This document shows, piece by piece, positions 34,081-44,284 of a stretch of 64,000 nucleotides of DNA. Each line of letters begins with the position of its first letter. Positions within the stretch are counted from its first letter, which is position 1. The stretch is taken from the NCBI RefSeq assembly GCF_000246855.1, contig NC_016609.1, positions 124,001 to 188,000 on the forward strand, written 5' to 3'. The notes under the pieces are model-generated. The model made no database searches. It was not told the origin of the DNA and saw nothing but the letters and a program-made list of their open reading frames with translations. The DNA comes from Niastella koreensis GR20-10 (GTDB taxonomy: Bacteria; Bacteroidota; Bacteroidia; Chitinophagales; Chitinophagaceae). Both the position numbers and the translations under genes were made by a program.

Positions 34081-34088
34081 CAAAGGTA
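34081..34088 (-). promoter_or_regulatory. Probable -7 box of aspS promoter
   Basis: TACCTTTG on the minus strand, 63 bp upstream of the aspS ATG. A CCCGCA / TGCGGG hairpin lies in the presumed leader. No TTG at the usual distance, so tentative. Confidence 0.4.
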
Positions 34089-34287
34089 ATTGAAAACGGC
34101 TGCTTTCCTGCTTCCCGCAGGCGGAAATCAATTTCGTAATGATTGATTTTCAAATTCCGGCAAAATATAGGGGAAAAATGTAATTCCTGCCTGGAACTTT
34201 AACACAACAGCTTTCCAATACCTGCCGGTGACTACCCAATGTTGGGTATTTTTTACTATTTTTCGCCCGGGGAAATAATACCAATAA

Positions 34288-35115
34288 ATGACATCCGGAA
34301 TTATCTTTTTGCTTATTGTAGCAGTAGCTGGCGGACTTTCTTTTGCTCATTACCTGCGCAACAGGCGACTGGCCCAAAAAGTAAAAGAACAGTACGATAA
34401 CAAGCACAATGTATATGATGCCGTACTACAGCAATACATTCCCTATTACCGCAATTTGAATCCTGAGCTGCGCGAACGTTTTCTGAAGCGGACCATTATT
34501 TTCAGGGCTACCAAACAGTTTGAGTTTGTAGAAATGGAGGAGGAAGAGCACATGTCGTTGCTCATCAGCGCCGCTGCCGTACAGCTTACTTTCGGACTGC
34601 AGCATTTTCTGATGGACCATTTTCACAAGATCTATATCATGAAGCGGAGTTACCATTACGGGTTGTTCAATGTGCCTTTTCAGGGCCATGTGAACGAGGA
34701 AGGCATTTACCTGTCGTGGAATAATTTTTTAAACTCTTATGCGAACTATTCCGATGGGGATAATGTTGGTTTACATGAGATGGCGCATGCGCTGGCGTTG
34801 GTAAATTTTCCTGAACATGAACATGCGGGCGAAGATGAAGGGTTCCAGTACCGGTGGTTCAAAATGTTCACCAATACCGGCCGGGAAGTATTCAACCGCA
34901 TGCAGGCCGGGGAAATGAACCTGTTGGGAAGTTATGCAGCCACCAACTACCAGGAATTTTGGGCGGTGTGTGTAGAGAATTTTTTTGAGCGGCCTTCTTC
35001 GTTCAAAATACAACTGCCTGAATTATATGATGCTATATGCAAGTTGCTGAATCAGGATATGTTAAGATCAGGAATTTTCCTGGAACCGGTTAACGACGAT
35101 TACAGCCAGTACTAA
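34288..35115 (+). CDS. MtfA-like zinc metallopeptidase (M90 family), copy A
   Basis: A 275-aa protein with one N-terminal membrane anchor (GIIFLLIVAVAGGLSFAHY) and a cytoplasmic or periplasmic M90-type domain. The zinc motif HEMAHAL begins at residue 163, with FRATKQFEFVEMEEEEHMSLLISAAAVQLTFGL before it and NYQEFWAVCVENFFERP after it, providing the third glutamate ligand region. E. coli MtfA titrates the glucose repressor Mlc and is also an aminopeptidase, but Mlc homologues are not seen here, so only the protease fold is claimed. A paralogue with the same spacing follows 220 bp later. Confidence 0.88.
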   Translation: MTSGIIFLLIVAVAGGLSFAHYLRNRRLAQKVKEQYDNKHNVYDAVLQQYIPYYRNLNPELRERFLKRTIIFRATKQFEFVEMEEEEHMSLLISAAAVQLTFGLQHFLMDHFHKIYIMKRSYHYGLFNVPFQGHVNEEGIYLSWNNFLNSYANYSDGDNVGLHEMAHALALVNFPEHEHAGEDEGFQYRWFKMFTNTGREVFNRMQAGEMNLLGSYAATNYQEFWAVCVENFFERPSSFKIQLPELYDAICKLLNQDMLRSGIFLEPVNDDYSQY

Positions 35116-35335
35116 CAGAACTATAAATTTACCCCCAGGGTCTTTCTTTTTAAAATTTTCTTTATACTTTGTACCCGGAATAGAACCTTCTATAGTTGAT
35201 CACCCCTTTAATGTAATTACCACATTACTCCCCAAGGATCCCTGAAAGCCGTACACCGATCCATTTTCTCTATTTGAAAACCACAATTCGTTGATCTGAT
35301 CCCGTCACGTCATTACGAAAGAAAAATAGAGCCTT

Positions 35336-36136
35336 ATGGAGATTTTGATCATTTTTCTGGTGGTCTTCGGCATCATTGTATTGCAAAGCCCTGTTATAAA
35401 ATGGTACAACTACCTGTACGAAAAGAGGCAGTACAAACTGTTTCTTGCACAGGAAACCTTTTATCATGCCATTGTTGCCCAGCACCTGAAATATTACAAC
35501 CGATTAAGCGTAGATGACCAGCACAAATTCCTCTTCAGAACTTACCTGTTCAAAAAGGCAAAAAAATTCCATTATATAGAGGTGGAAGAACGTGCTGAAA
35601 TGCCCATTCTAATCAGTGCCGTTGCGGTGCAGTTAACATTTAAACTGGAAAAGTACCTGTTTAACTTTTTCAGGGATATCTATGTGCTGAAAGACGATTA
35701 TCATTACGGGTTTTATTCCCGTCCGTTTGAAGGGCACGTAGACCACAGCGGCATTTATTTGTCGTGGGACAAATTCATTAAAGGAGTAAAAGGGCTTACT
35801 CCCAGCTGGAATATGGGTTTACATGAAATGGGGCATGCGCTGGCCTATGTAAACTTCATTTCCCAAACAGAGGAAGACAAACATTTTAAAAAGGAGTTCA
35901 AGAATTTTTCCAAGGTGGCCCGCCCTATTTTTGAGAGCATGCAAAATGGCCGCAAGAATTTACTGGGCGACTATGCCGGCACCAACTATCATGAATTCTG
36001 GGCAGTGAGTGTGGAAGTGTTTTTTGAAAATCCCATTCGCATGCGGCACGAGATGCCGGAGTTATATGCCGCTATGAGTTCATTATTACGCCAGGACATT
36101 ATTGAAATGCTGAACATCAATAAACTGGCTGCCTAA
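35336..36136 (+). CDS. MtfA-like zinc metallopeptidase (M90 family), copy B
   Basis: A 266-aa paralogue of the gene just upstream, in tandem. The N-terminal anchor is IFLVVFGIIVLQSPVIKW, then FRTYLFKKAKKFHYIEVEERAEMPILISAVAVQLTFKLEKYL, the zinc motif HEMGHAL beginning at residue 163 exactly as in copy A, and NYHEFWAVSVEVFFENP. The catalytic residues are intact in both copies, so neither looks decayed. Tandem duplication of M90 genes in Bacteroidota may provide functionally separate paralogues. Substrates unknown. Confidence 0.88.
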   Translation: MEILIIFLVVFGIIVLQSPVIKWYNYLYEKRQYKLFLAQETFYHAIVAQHLKYYNRLSVDDQHKFLFRTYLFKKAKKFHYIEVEERAEMPILISAVAVQLTFKLEKYLFNFFRDIYVLKDDYHYGFYSRPFEGHVDHSGIYLSWDKFIKGVKGLTPSWNMGLHEMGHALAYVNFISQTEEDKHFKKEFKNFSKVARPIFESMQNGRKNLLGDYAGTNYHEFWAVSVEVFFENPIRMRHEMPELYAAMSSLLRQDIIEMLNINKLAA

Positions 36137-36172
36137 CGCACTATTTTACCTTTTTTCAGTCTACTCTACGTA

Positions 36173-36613
36173 TTAGTGTTTTATGCCGGATGCAGTATAA
36201 TTACTGTGTTCGGCATTTTTATTGGCCACTTCGGCTGCTTTGGCTTTTTTTCTTTGCAGGGGGGAATAATAGAAGTAGTAATAAAACAGGGTCAATATGC
36301 CCAATGAAAATGGAATGACGCAATAATGCCTTATTTTTTCACCTTCGAAATAAAACTCATCGATCATCCACATAGAGTTGGCCACTATCCATAAAGCGAT
36401 GGCTACATTATGTGTTAATTCAGCAACGATGTGGCGGTTGCGCCAGGCGATCCAGATGGCGACGGTGAGTGTAGGAAAGATCATGATAATACCAAGCGGC
36501 CTCAATAGCAGGCACCAGCAAAGGTCTTTCATGAGCCAGAATAAGATATGTAAGTTCTCGATCTTACGAAACTTCGCAGGGATTACATACAGGTCGTTTG
36601 ATTCCTCGCCCAC
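36173..36613 (-). CDS. Small membrane protein (hypothetical)
   Basis: A 146-aa protein (MGEESNDLYVIPAKFRK). Hydrophobic segments are LCWCLLLRPLGIIMIFPTLTVAIWIAW, NVAIALWIVANSMWMI and HYCVIPFSLGILTLFYYYFYY, suggesting three or four membrane spans, followed by a basic, alanine-rich cytoplasmic tail. No motif recognised. It is between the M90 copies and the FAD oxidoreductase, with 30 bp to the latter's stop. Confidence 0.65.
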   Translation of the reverse strand: MGEESNDLYVIPAKFRKIENLHILFWLMKDLCWCLLLRPLGIIMIFPTLTVAIWIAWRNRHIVAELTHNVAIALWIVANSMWMIDEFYFEGEKIRHYCVIPFSLGILTLFYYYFYYSPLQRKKAKAAEVANKNAEHSNYTASGIKH

Positions 36614-36646
36614 TGTTATTGATTTATGATGAATCGCAAAATTATA

Positions 36647-37702
36647 TTATTTCGATAATACCCGCTTAAATCGCCGGATATCGGCTTCGGGCTGAATGGG
36701 GGTTTGATGTTGAAGGTGTTGTACCAGCTGAGGCGCAAAAAAGGGCGCCAGGGAACAGCCTTTGGTACCCATACCATTGAAAATGCCAATGGCAGGCAGG
36801 TTGGGGTGAAATCCGATAAACGGCCGCCGTTCAATGGTGGCGGGGCGTACAGCTGCGGTATGTTGCAGCAGGCGAACGGGGGCTTTAATCCATTGTTGGA
36901 GGGCCGCCATGGTTCTTTCCCGGAAAACCTCGGTAGGCTGATCGCTGGTAAATTCCCATTCATACGAGGAACCCACCCAAAAGACATTCTCCTTCCACGG
37001 TACCCAGTTGATCCCTTTTTTAAAGATGTTCTGCGCAGGCATGCCGTTCACTTCAACCAGCAACACCTCGCCTTTATTGGGTGCAAAGGGCAGGTTACTG
37101 AACCAGGGGTTATCAAAGCTGGCAATGCCATCACAGAAAATGACGCGTTGTGCGGTGAAGCCTTTGTAATGTACAGTGTCTGCAAGCACCTGTAATTGGG
37201 TGTGGTCGAATTGTTCTTCGAGCAGGCGGTTATCGCTTAACAGCAAACGCCGGTAAGCCGGTATCAGTTCCGGCAGGTTTACCAGGTAACAGGGCGTTAT
37301 GGTGCCGTAGCCAAAATCGTAGTTAAAGTAATTGCGCCAGGCTCCCTCATCGCCAGGAATGGAAAGGTATTGCGTATCTTCTGCATATCGTTTTTCAAAG
37401 GCCAGTTTCATTTGCGGGGTGGGGAAGAAATCAACAATGTCTTTTTGTTCAATGGCGGTAACCTGTAATTGTTTTCCCAGCCCGGTATACTGTTGCCAGG
37501 CAAAAGGCATTACCTCATCAATCATCCAGGTTTTTACAATGCGCCGGCCGGTGACCGGGTTTATAATCCCCGCAGCCACTTTGGAAGCCACGCCCGGTTT
37601 GTTGTTGTCGATCACCAGAAAAGAATAGCCTGCTTTTTGCAACTCCCAGCTCAAAAAGGTGCCGCAAATTCCCTGTCCGATTAGTATAAAATCAACATGC
37701 AT
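36647..37702 (-). CDS. FAD-dependent oxidoreductase (DAO family)
   Basis: A 351-aa flavoprotein of the glycine/D-amino-acid oxidase (DAO) family from the ATG at 37702 (MHVDFILIGQGICGTFLSWEL), which puts the FAD-binding GxGxxG at residue 8. The frame extends 10 codons further, into a repeat element, so the shorter start is preferred. VAAGIINPVTGRRIVKTW near residue 50 and GMGTKGCSLAPFFAPQL near the C-terminus fit the family. The substrate is probably an amine or amino acid (family knowledge), not predictable here. Confidence 0.85.
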   Translation of the reverse strand: MHVDFILIGQGICGTFLSWELQKAGYSFLVIDNNKPGVASKVAAGIINPVTGRRIVKTWMIDEVMPFAWQQYTGLGKQLQVTAIEQKDIVDFFPTPQMKLAFEKRYAEDTQYLSIPGDEGAWRNYFNYDFGYGTITPCYLVNLPELIPAYRRLLLSDNRLLEEQFDHTQLQVLADTVHYKGFTAQRVIFCDGIASFDNPWFSNLPFAPNKGEVLLVEVNGMPAQNIFKKGINWVPWKENVFWVGSSYEWEFTSDQPTEVFRERTMAALQQWIKAPVRLLQHTAAVRPATIERRPFIGFHPNLPAIGIFNGMGTKGCSLAPFFAPQLVQHLQHQTPIQPEADIRRFKRVLSK

Positions 37703-37717
37703 GGTGCAAAAATAATA

Positions 37718-37761
37718 AGTTCCAGGTTTCAAGTTTGAACCTGGAACTTGGAACCTGGAAC
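37718..37761. repeat. AAGTTCCAGGTT / AACCTGGAACTT inverted repeat
   Basis: Perfect 12-bp arms at 37718-37729 and 37738-37749, followed by another GGAACCTGGAAC. One of three members of an intergenic family (also 47997-48085 and 60491-60572). Confidence 0.65.
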
Positions 37762-37766
37762 AAAAA

Positions 37767-37791
37767 AGGCTGCACCTATCAGATGCAGCCT
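37767..37791 (-). terminator. Terminator of the macroglobulin gene
   Basis: Eight-pair stem AGGCTGCA / TGCAGCCT followed by U6 on the minus strand, 25 bp past the stop codon. Confidence 0.75.
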
Positions 37792-38310
37792 CACTATAAA
37801 ACTTATTATTCTTATTTACTCTACGGTCACATGAACGCCCTCGCTGTGGCTGGTAAATTCAGGGGCATACATACATTGAATGGTAGTAATGCCATTGCTG
37901 AAGGTACCGGTATGGGTAACAAACAGGGGATATTCAAACACGTAAGTGCCTTTGGGCAGCTGACCAAAAAAGAAATTGGTGCTGGCATCTTTCGTTGTTT
38001 CATAATACCCCAGTCCGCCCTGCCATTTAAACTGGCTGATCACGTTCACCGGTTCCATACAGGCAGCACGCATATCTTTCATATGCACATATTCCATGGC
38101 ACGGTCAACCCGCAGTTCAATACGCACTTTCACTTTATCACCCACTTTCAAGGGCTGGCCTTCGTTGATGGGTTCTAAAACCGGACCACGATCGGTATTT
38201 TTTTCAACAAACAGCTTTTTGGTCAGTTGCAATGGAGTAGCGGCCGGCGTTATTTTATCGAGGTTCTCAAAATACTGCCAGTATACGGCGCCCCAGGCAG
38301 CTGCACCGGC

Positions 38311-38342
38311 TCCCTCCCGACCTCCCCCGGTGGGGGAGGAGG
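38311..38342. repeat. G-rich palindromic repeat inside the macroglobulin gene
   Basis: CCTCCCCC-GGT-GGGGGAGG (38321-38339) preceded by TCCCTCCCGA. On the coding strand it gives SSPTGGGREGAG in frame. It resembles the element at 25101-25134 in uvrA. Confidence 0.7.
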
Positions 38343-40205
38343 TGTTTGTTACAGTAACCTTTATATTACCCATCTCAGGCTTCACCTGTTTTTCATCAAA
38401 CACCTTTTTAAAATAACCGGTACCGGCTTCCTGTTGCTGGTCTTTACTGCGAATGACGGTATTACCCAGGTCAATAGTTACCTCAGGGGTGTTGGTCAGC
38501 AGGTCAGATCCCTGCAATAGTAAAGCATAGCAGGCATCGGCGGTGGCCTTGGTTGTTTTCCAGTTCTGCGTTTGCTTTTGTTTCAGCAACCACAGTTTCA
38601 TATCGTTTACCGAAGCCATATCCTTTGTTACTTCGGTAAAGGCTTCAATCAGTAACGATTGAATTTCGATTGGGGATTGCCACCAGTAGTAACCACCGGT
38701 GAATTCTTTCCAGTACATGCCCATTTCCCCGTTGTGAATGGCATTCTCTTTTATTGATTTTAGAATGTTGTTAGCGGTTTGTACATCGCCGGTGCGGAAC
38801 AGCGACAGGGCAATCATCCCCTGCATATAACGGCTTTGTTTTACCCAGACTTTCTGAGCCTGTTTGCGGTAATAATTATATGCTTTGAACACGTTGCCTG
38901 GAACACCTGTTTCGGGGTAAAAGCTGCGCATGTATAAATACTGGATGTGCAGCGGACTGATGTAGTCACTGTCTTCTTTACCCTTGTTGTGTTTCATCAT
39001 GAATTCATAGTCTTCGTTCATGCGCGCATCCAGGTAAGGAAGGGCGTTTTTCACCATGTCGTTCAACTGGTCATTGCTGGTATTCACCTTCAGTTTTTTC
39101 AGGTGGCCAACACCGGTCATAATGTACTGGGTCATGTACCGGTCGTCGGGACCGCCTTTGAACCATACAAACCCACCGTTGGAGCTTTGCAGTTCGTGCA
39201 ATTTGCCAATGGCTTTTGCCTCTTCATTGCTCATGCGCACCAGGTCGAACAGCAGGGCGATGTTCTTTTTTTGCTGCGCTTCATTATTGGCCTGCATTAC
39301 CCAGGGTGTTTCTTCCAGCAGCAACGATTTCAGTTCCTGGTTCTTTTGCAGGTTGCTCATCAGGGCTGCGGTATCGGTAGTTCTCCAGCGCTCGAAGACC
39401 GCTTTAACCTTTGGTGAGGCATTGGCAATGCTGGTGGCCAGTGCATTGGCATAATACCGGTTAAAGGTTTGTTCGGCACAATCGTAGGGATACTCCATCA
39501 GGTAAGGCAATGCCTGTACTGCATACCAGGCCGGGTTGGTGGTAAACTCAACCGTAAGCGAATGGTTGTTCAATGTTTCACTGCTGCCGCTTTTCACCAG
39601 CTTTTCAAACGTAAAGTTTTTGGTGCCGTTGCCACGAACAGGCAGAGGCAGACTTTCTGTAACCAGCATCCGGTTGCTCACTACCGGCAGCACGGCTTCT
39701 TCGCCATCGCTCATGTCGCCGGCTTTGGCAATAAGGCGGTAGGTTACCGGTTTGTTGTACTGGTAAGGGATCTCCATATTAAAGGTTACCGGAACGGTTT
39801 GCTTGGCCGGTACGGTAAAATACTGGTTGGGCATTACGTTGTGGAACCAGCCATCAACCGATTGGTTGGTAGTGGGGTCTATCAGTTGTAATTGCACCTG
39901 GCCGGTTAATTCCTTGTCGGTAAGGTTGGCAATTTTACCACTGAAGTTCATGCGATCGCCCTCGCGCAAAAAGCGGGGCGCATTGGGTTGCACCATCAGG
40001 TCTTTTTGTGTAACAATGGTTTTGGTATTCATGCCAAAGGCCAGGTCTTTGCTGTGCGCCAGGCTCATCCATTTCCATTGCGTTACCGCTTCGGGCATAG
40101 TGAAGGAGAACTCAATATTGCCATTGGCATCGGTATGCAGATCGGGGAAGAAGAAAGCAGTTTCGTTGAGGTTGGTGCGGATCTGCACGGCAGGACCAGC
40201 CTCTG

Positions 40206-40212
40206 GTTTTTT
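40206..40212 (-). other. Slippery heptamer A-AAA-AAC
   Basis: Minus-strand heptamer in the X-XXY-YYZ phase of the 5' frame: codons gta-aaa-aac start at 40214. A -1 slip makes the next codon cca at 40206, which is exactly in the frame of the 3' part. It is the classical slippery site, but it is also what a lost A in a run of seven would leave behind. Confidence 0.5.
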
Positions 40213-43200
40213 ACTTTTTCGCCCTGAACCAACATTTCTCCTTCTACAACAATTGAATCCCGCATCAATCCTTTACTGCCATCCGCATCACTTTTAAGAT
40301 CTGGTACTTGTATAGCCCTGCCTCCCGCTGCTGGTGCAACTGCAGAAAGCATAGCCGCAGGCTCCGCTTTTTTAGCGTACTCTTTCATTCTTTTATCACC
40401 TCCACGGCCATCACGGAATGCAAAAACCAGGTTGTGATCGGGCAGGTCCATTAACACATCGTAACTTTTGTAAAAGCTTTCATAATCACTGGTCTCAAAA
40501 CGTTGCTCCGTGGACTGCACCGTGGTAAAGCAGGTATGGCTGTCCCAGTTGCGGGTGGAGTAATAATTACTATTCAATGAAGGGGTGATCCAGCTATGGG
40601 GTTTAAACTGGTCCAACGAGGCATCGTACATTGCTGTAAGCATTTCAGCCGCTACCTTATCGCCTTTATAACCGCTTATTTTCACTTTCCATTTTTCCTC
40701 GCTGCCGGGCAGGGTTTTATCACGGAAGGTTTCGTACCCAATGGTCAGTTCTTTGTTGGTGTAAGGAACAAGGAATGTTTGTTCGTCTGAATAAAACCGG
40801 TTGTGTTTTACAAAGGCGATGCTAACACCAAAACCACCGCGGTCATTTTCAGTTAAGGGAATTTCAAATGAACGGCTGTTCTTATTCAACGTAAAAAAGC
40901 TTCTTTCGCTCACATTGTCTTTCTTATTCAATTCATGAATGATAAAAGCATCATCCACGGTTGTGCTTACCTGGTAAGTGGCTTTTTCGCCGGGTTCCAG
41001 GAACTTATTATCTGTTTCAATTCCACCGGTTGCCAGCGGACTTACAACCGACTGGTTATATACCTGTACATACCGGATATCTTTTACATCCTCGCCATAT
41101 TTGTCTTTGGTGATGGCTTCTACCACATACCAGCCGGAAGTTATCGGTGAATGGTCGATGGTGAATGGTTGCGTATTTGATGTGGTATCTGTTTTCTCAG
41201 CCACCTTCACGTCCCTGGCCCATTTGGCAGGATCGTTTTCATCTTTATACACGTCGTAAGGGAACAGGCTATAGAACTCGTCCTGCGACAGTACAAACTG
41301 GTCGGGCTGGTCCCAAAGCCGCTTCCTGAACAGGCGGTTGGGCATTTTCAGTTTATGAATGGAAACAGTAACTGTTGTTTTTTCAAACAGGTTATTCAGG
41401 TTGGTGCTGGTAAGGCTTATTTTGTTCAGGCTGTCGGCATGGATTTTCTCCGGAAGATCCAGGTTTAATTTCAGCGCCTGGTAAGCTACCGATACATTAG
41501 TACTGCCGCTTCTTGTTTCACCGGCCACGTCGGTAACATCAACCGTTACCTGGTAATTGAATACAGGTTGCGTGCTTTTGGGGATTGCATTATCCGGCAA
41601 TGCCTTAAAGTCGATCTTGAATTCTCCTTTGGCATCGGTGGTTATTTCGCCATGTGCTATCTCCACACTTTCTTCACGATAAGGGGGCCAGATCATTTTG
41701 CTGTAGCCGCCATAAAACCAGTAAGGCATCACTACATTGCGCACTACCCGGTATTTAACCTTGGCGCCATCGATGGCATTACCGGCATAAGCATTGGCAA
41801 TGCCTTTCACCGTTATGTCTTCATTTAACCGGTAAGTGCCGGTTGGTTTGTTTACTTCAACCATGAATTTAGGCCGTTTGTATTCTTCTACAGAAATATA
41901 CTGGCTGCCCTGTGCATGGAGGTCGGTTATCCTGAACTGCCCGTTCAGCAAACCGGTGGGAATGGTAAATTTTCCCGAATAGGATCCGTATTCATTGGTA
42001 GTAACGGTTATAGTATCAACTGCCTGTCCATTGGCATCATATAAAGTAATACTGGTTGCAAAATTGGGAACAATGGTCTTTTCATTTTTCTTGTCATTGG
42101 TATTTATAACAATGCCTTTGAAATAGAGCGTTTGTCCGGGCCGGTAAATGGAACGGTCGGTAAACAGGAAGGCCGTTTTAACGTCTCTGTCGTCTTTATC
42201 ATGACTGTAGTCATAGGTATAGTTATAAATATAATCATCCAGGTACAACCGGTCGTCGCCATGGGTTATCTGCAGCTGAAAGTTATGTTCATCATCGTTT
42301 TGTTTGGGATCCAGCTTTACATAACCATGTTCGTCGGTAACAGCTTTTTGTCCTTTGCTGTTGGTGTACTCGCGTTTGGTGTAATTATATTTCCGGTACC
42401 ATACCTGTACATTGGCATTTGCCAAAGGCTGGCCGGTTTCGCGGTTCAAAATAAAATAATCGGCGCCTTTTTTAATGTGGGCAATGTTCGATACATAGAA
42501 AAACTGAACCGCCAGCAGGTTGTCGGTCATGGCAAATTTGTCATCTACACTGGCTATGAGCGCATATTCACCAACGGGCAATGCATCTACTTTTATTTCA
42601 GCCGTATGTTTCTGGTGATCTTTGGTATCGGGTAACACCTGGGTAAACTTATTAATGGCCGGTAAACCCAGTAATTTTTTCCAGTACTTATCGTCCCAGT
42701 TATAGCTGCCCAGTGAATCGCGGGTTTTGCGCTCCATTTTTACTACCCTGAAGTTCACGGCAGCAAAATTGCGATAAGCAACAAGGGTGCGAAAAGGCTG
42801 ACCGGGTACATTTACTTTTTCAGTTTGCAGGTTCAGTTCCCGGTGCATGATTTCACTGCGCAGGTTATGGCAATTGGCTCTTCCTTCGCTGCTGTCTTTC
42901 TGTGCTATTACTTTATCACAAATACTTACTGCTTTCAGGTATTCATCACGGTAAAGTTCCCCTTTTAATGGTACATACTTTTGGGCCTGGCTGTTATGCC
43001 ATTGGGCCAGGAAATACCAGGCCTGAGTGGCGGCAGGTATTAAGCCGTATTGGTTACCAATTTGCTCCAGTGCTTTTACATACAGGGTATCCTTGTTTTC
43101 GATGGTGGCATGGCCGTACACAAAATCCAACCGGGCAATGTCTGCATCCAGTAAGGCATCGGGTTTGGCATCTGCCGCATGAAACTGCAGCAGGCGCTGG

Positions 43201-43976
43201 TACAATTGCAGGGCTTTAAACTGTAGCGAAGCGGTGTCCTGGGTAGTAAAGGTATGCTGCATGAACTTTTTAGCATCGTTAAATGCAGCGGCATCATTTA
43301 TTTCAAAAGCATAGGCGGGTTTATTAACGTTGCTTTCATCATTTTTGAAAAATTCCAGGGCGCGTTGTGCCAGCAGATCGAACAGGGTAGGGCGTAAATA
43401 CCGCGCATTCCCTTTTGTAATAATAGGATCAAATGGCTCCAGCTTTGTTTGTTGCAATAACTTTTCATCGCTGAGCGAGGCCTGGTATAGTTCGCTGATC
43501 TTTTTATTAAAGTCGTCGATGGTCCAGGTGGCCATGTCGTCTTTTTGAAAATTTACCGTGTTGGTACGTCTGTATAATTGCCAGCGGTGCTGTTGAAAAT
43601 AGTTCCAGTAACTTTTGGCAGTTATGCTTTGCAACACAGCCCGTACCGGTTCTTTTGCTTCGGCAATTTCTGCTTCCAGTTGGTGAATGCTTTTTTTAGT
43701 AGCATCCTCTTCTTTCATTTGTTGTAATTCTGCCCGGTATAATAGTGCTTTTACTACCTGGGCATCGTTCCCTTCTTTTTTAGCCTGTGAATAAATTTTA
43801 TTCACTTCGGTAAGGGCCGATTCGGTAAGACCGTCCTGTTGAATAAGACTGTCAATGTGTTTCCACTCCTTGTCGTAGGTTTTCATCTTCTGTTGAGCAT
43901 AGGTTGTTAAAAAAATAAGGGCTGTACATACTAACGATAAAAAACGCTTAAATATCATTCGCCAAATTTTATACAT

Positions 43977-44284
43977 ATTAATGAATACTGAAGTCCAGGC
44001 TCAAACGTTAATCCTGTAAGCGATCTCCACAACTGGCTTCAAACCTCCTTAAACGGATGCAAGTTGCCAATAAAATGCACATGACAAATTGTTAAAGTGT
44101 TCCCGCCTGCTGGTTGGCAATAATAGCTAACCCATTGACGTTATTTTATATATAGCAATATTAAATATAAGTAGTTGTAACCTTTTATTGTGCAACGGAA
44201 ATACCTGGTATTTCGTTCTAGGTAAATCAAAGCCTCCCGGTAAATAACGGGATTCAAGCACTTTATTAGCACAAAACATCCAGT
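43977..44284. other. Divergent spacer with operator-like palindrome
   Basis: About 300 bp between the macroglobulin gene (-) and the DUF4476 gene (+). The palindrome GAAATACC-T-GGTATTTC occupies 44198-44214, 70 bp upstream of the + strand start; it may be a regulator site or a leader hairpin. The rest is AT-rich with nothing else I could support. Confidence 0.4.

Larger units (their letters stand above)
37816..43976 (-). pseudogene. Alpha-2-macroglobulin family protein, reading frame interrupted by a -1 shift
   Basis: A very large secreted alpha-2-macroglobulin, read as two overlapping minus-strand frames. The 5' frame (43976 to 40083) has a signal peptide, MG domains (AYKFTDRS IYRPGQTLYFKG-type MG2/bait start near 42160) and ends in foreign sequence after KVKNQ. 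The 3' frame continues from cca at 40206 with IRTNLNETAFFFPDL (TED-type core) and the thioester segment YPYDCAEQTF near 39480, and runs to 37816. Joined at the heptamer A-AAA-AAC (40212-40206), the product is about 2053 aa, normal for the family. Such proteins trap proteases in the periplasm or at the surface. The break could be a sequencing or mutational loss of one A (6 instead of 7) or real frameshifting. Confidence 0.85.

Noticed and set aside
38947..39891. Several 130-160-aa + strand frames under the macroglobulin gene
   Set aside because: Antisense shadows with no conserved motif.
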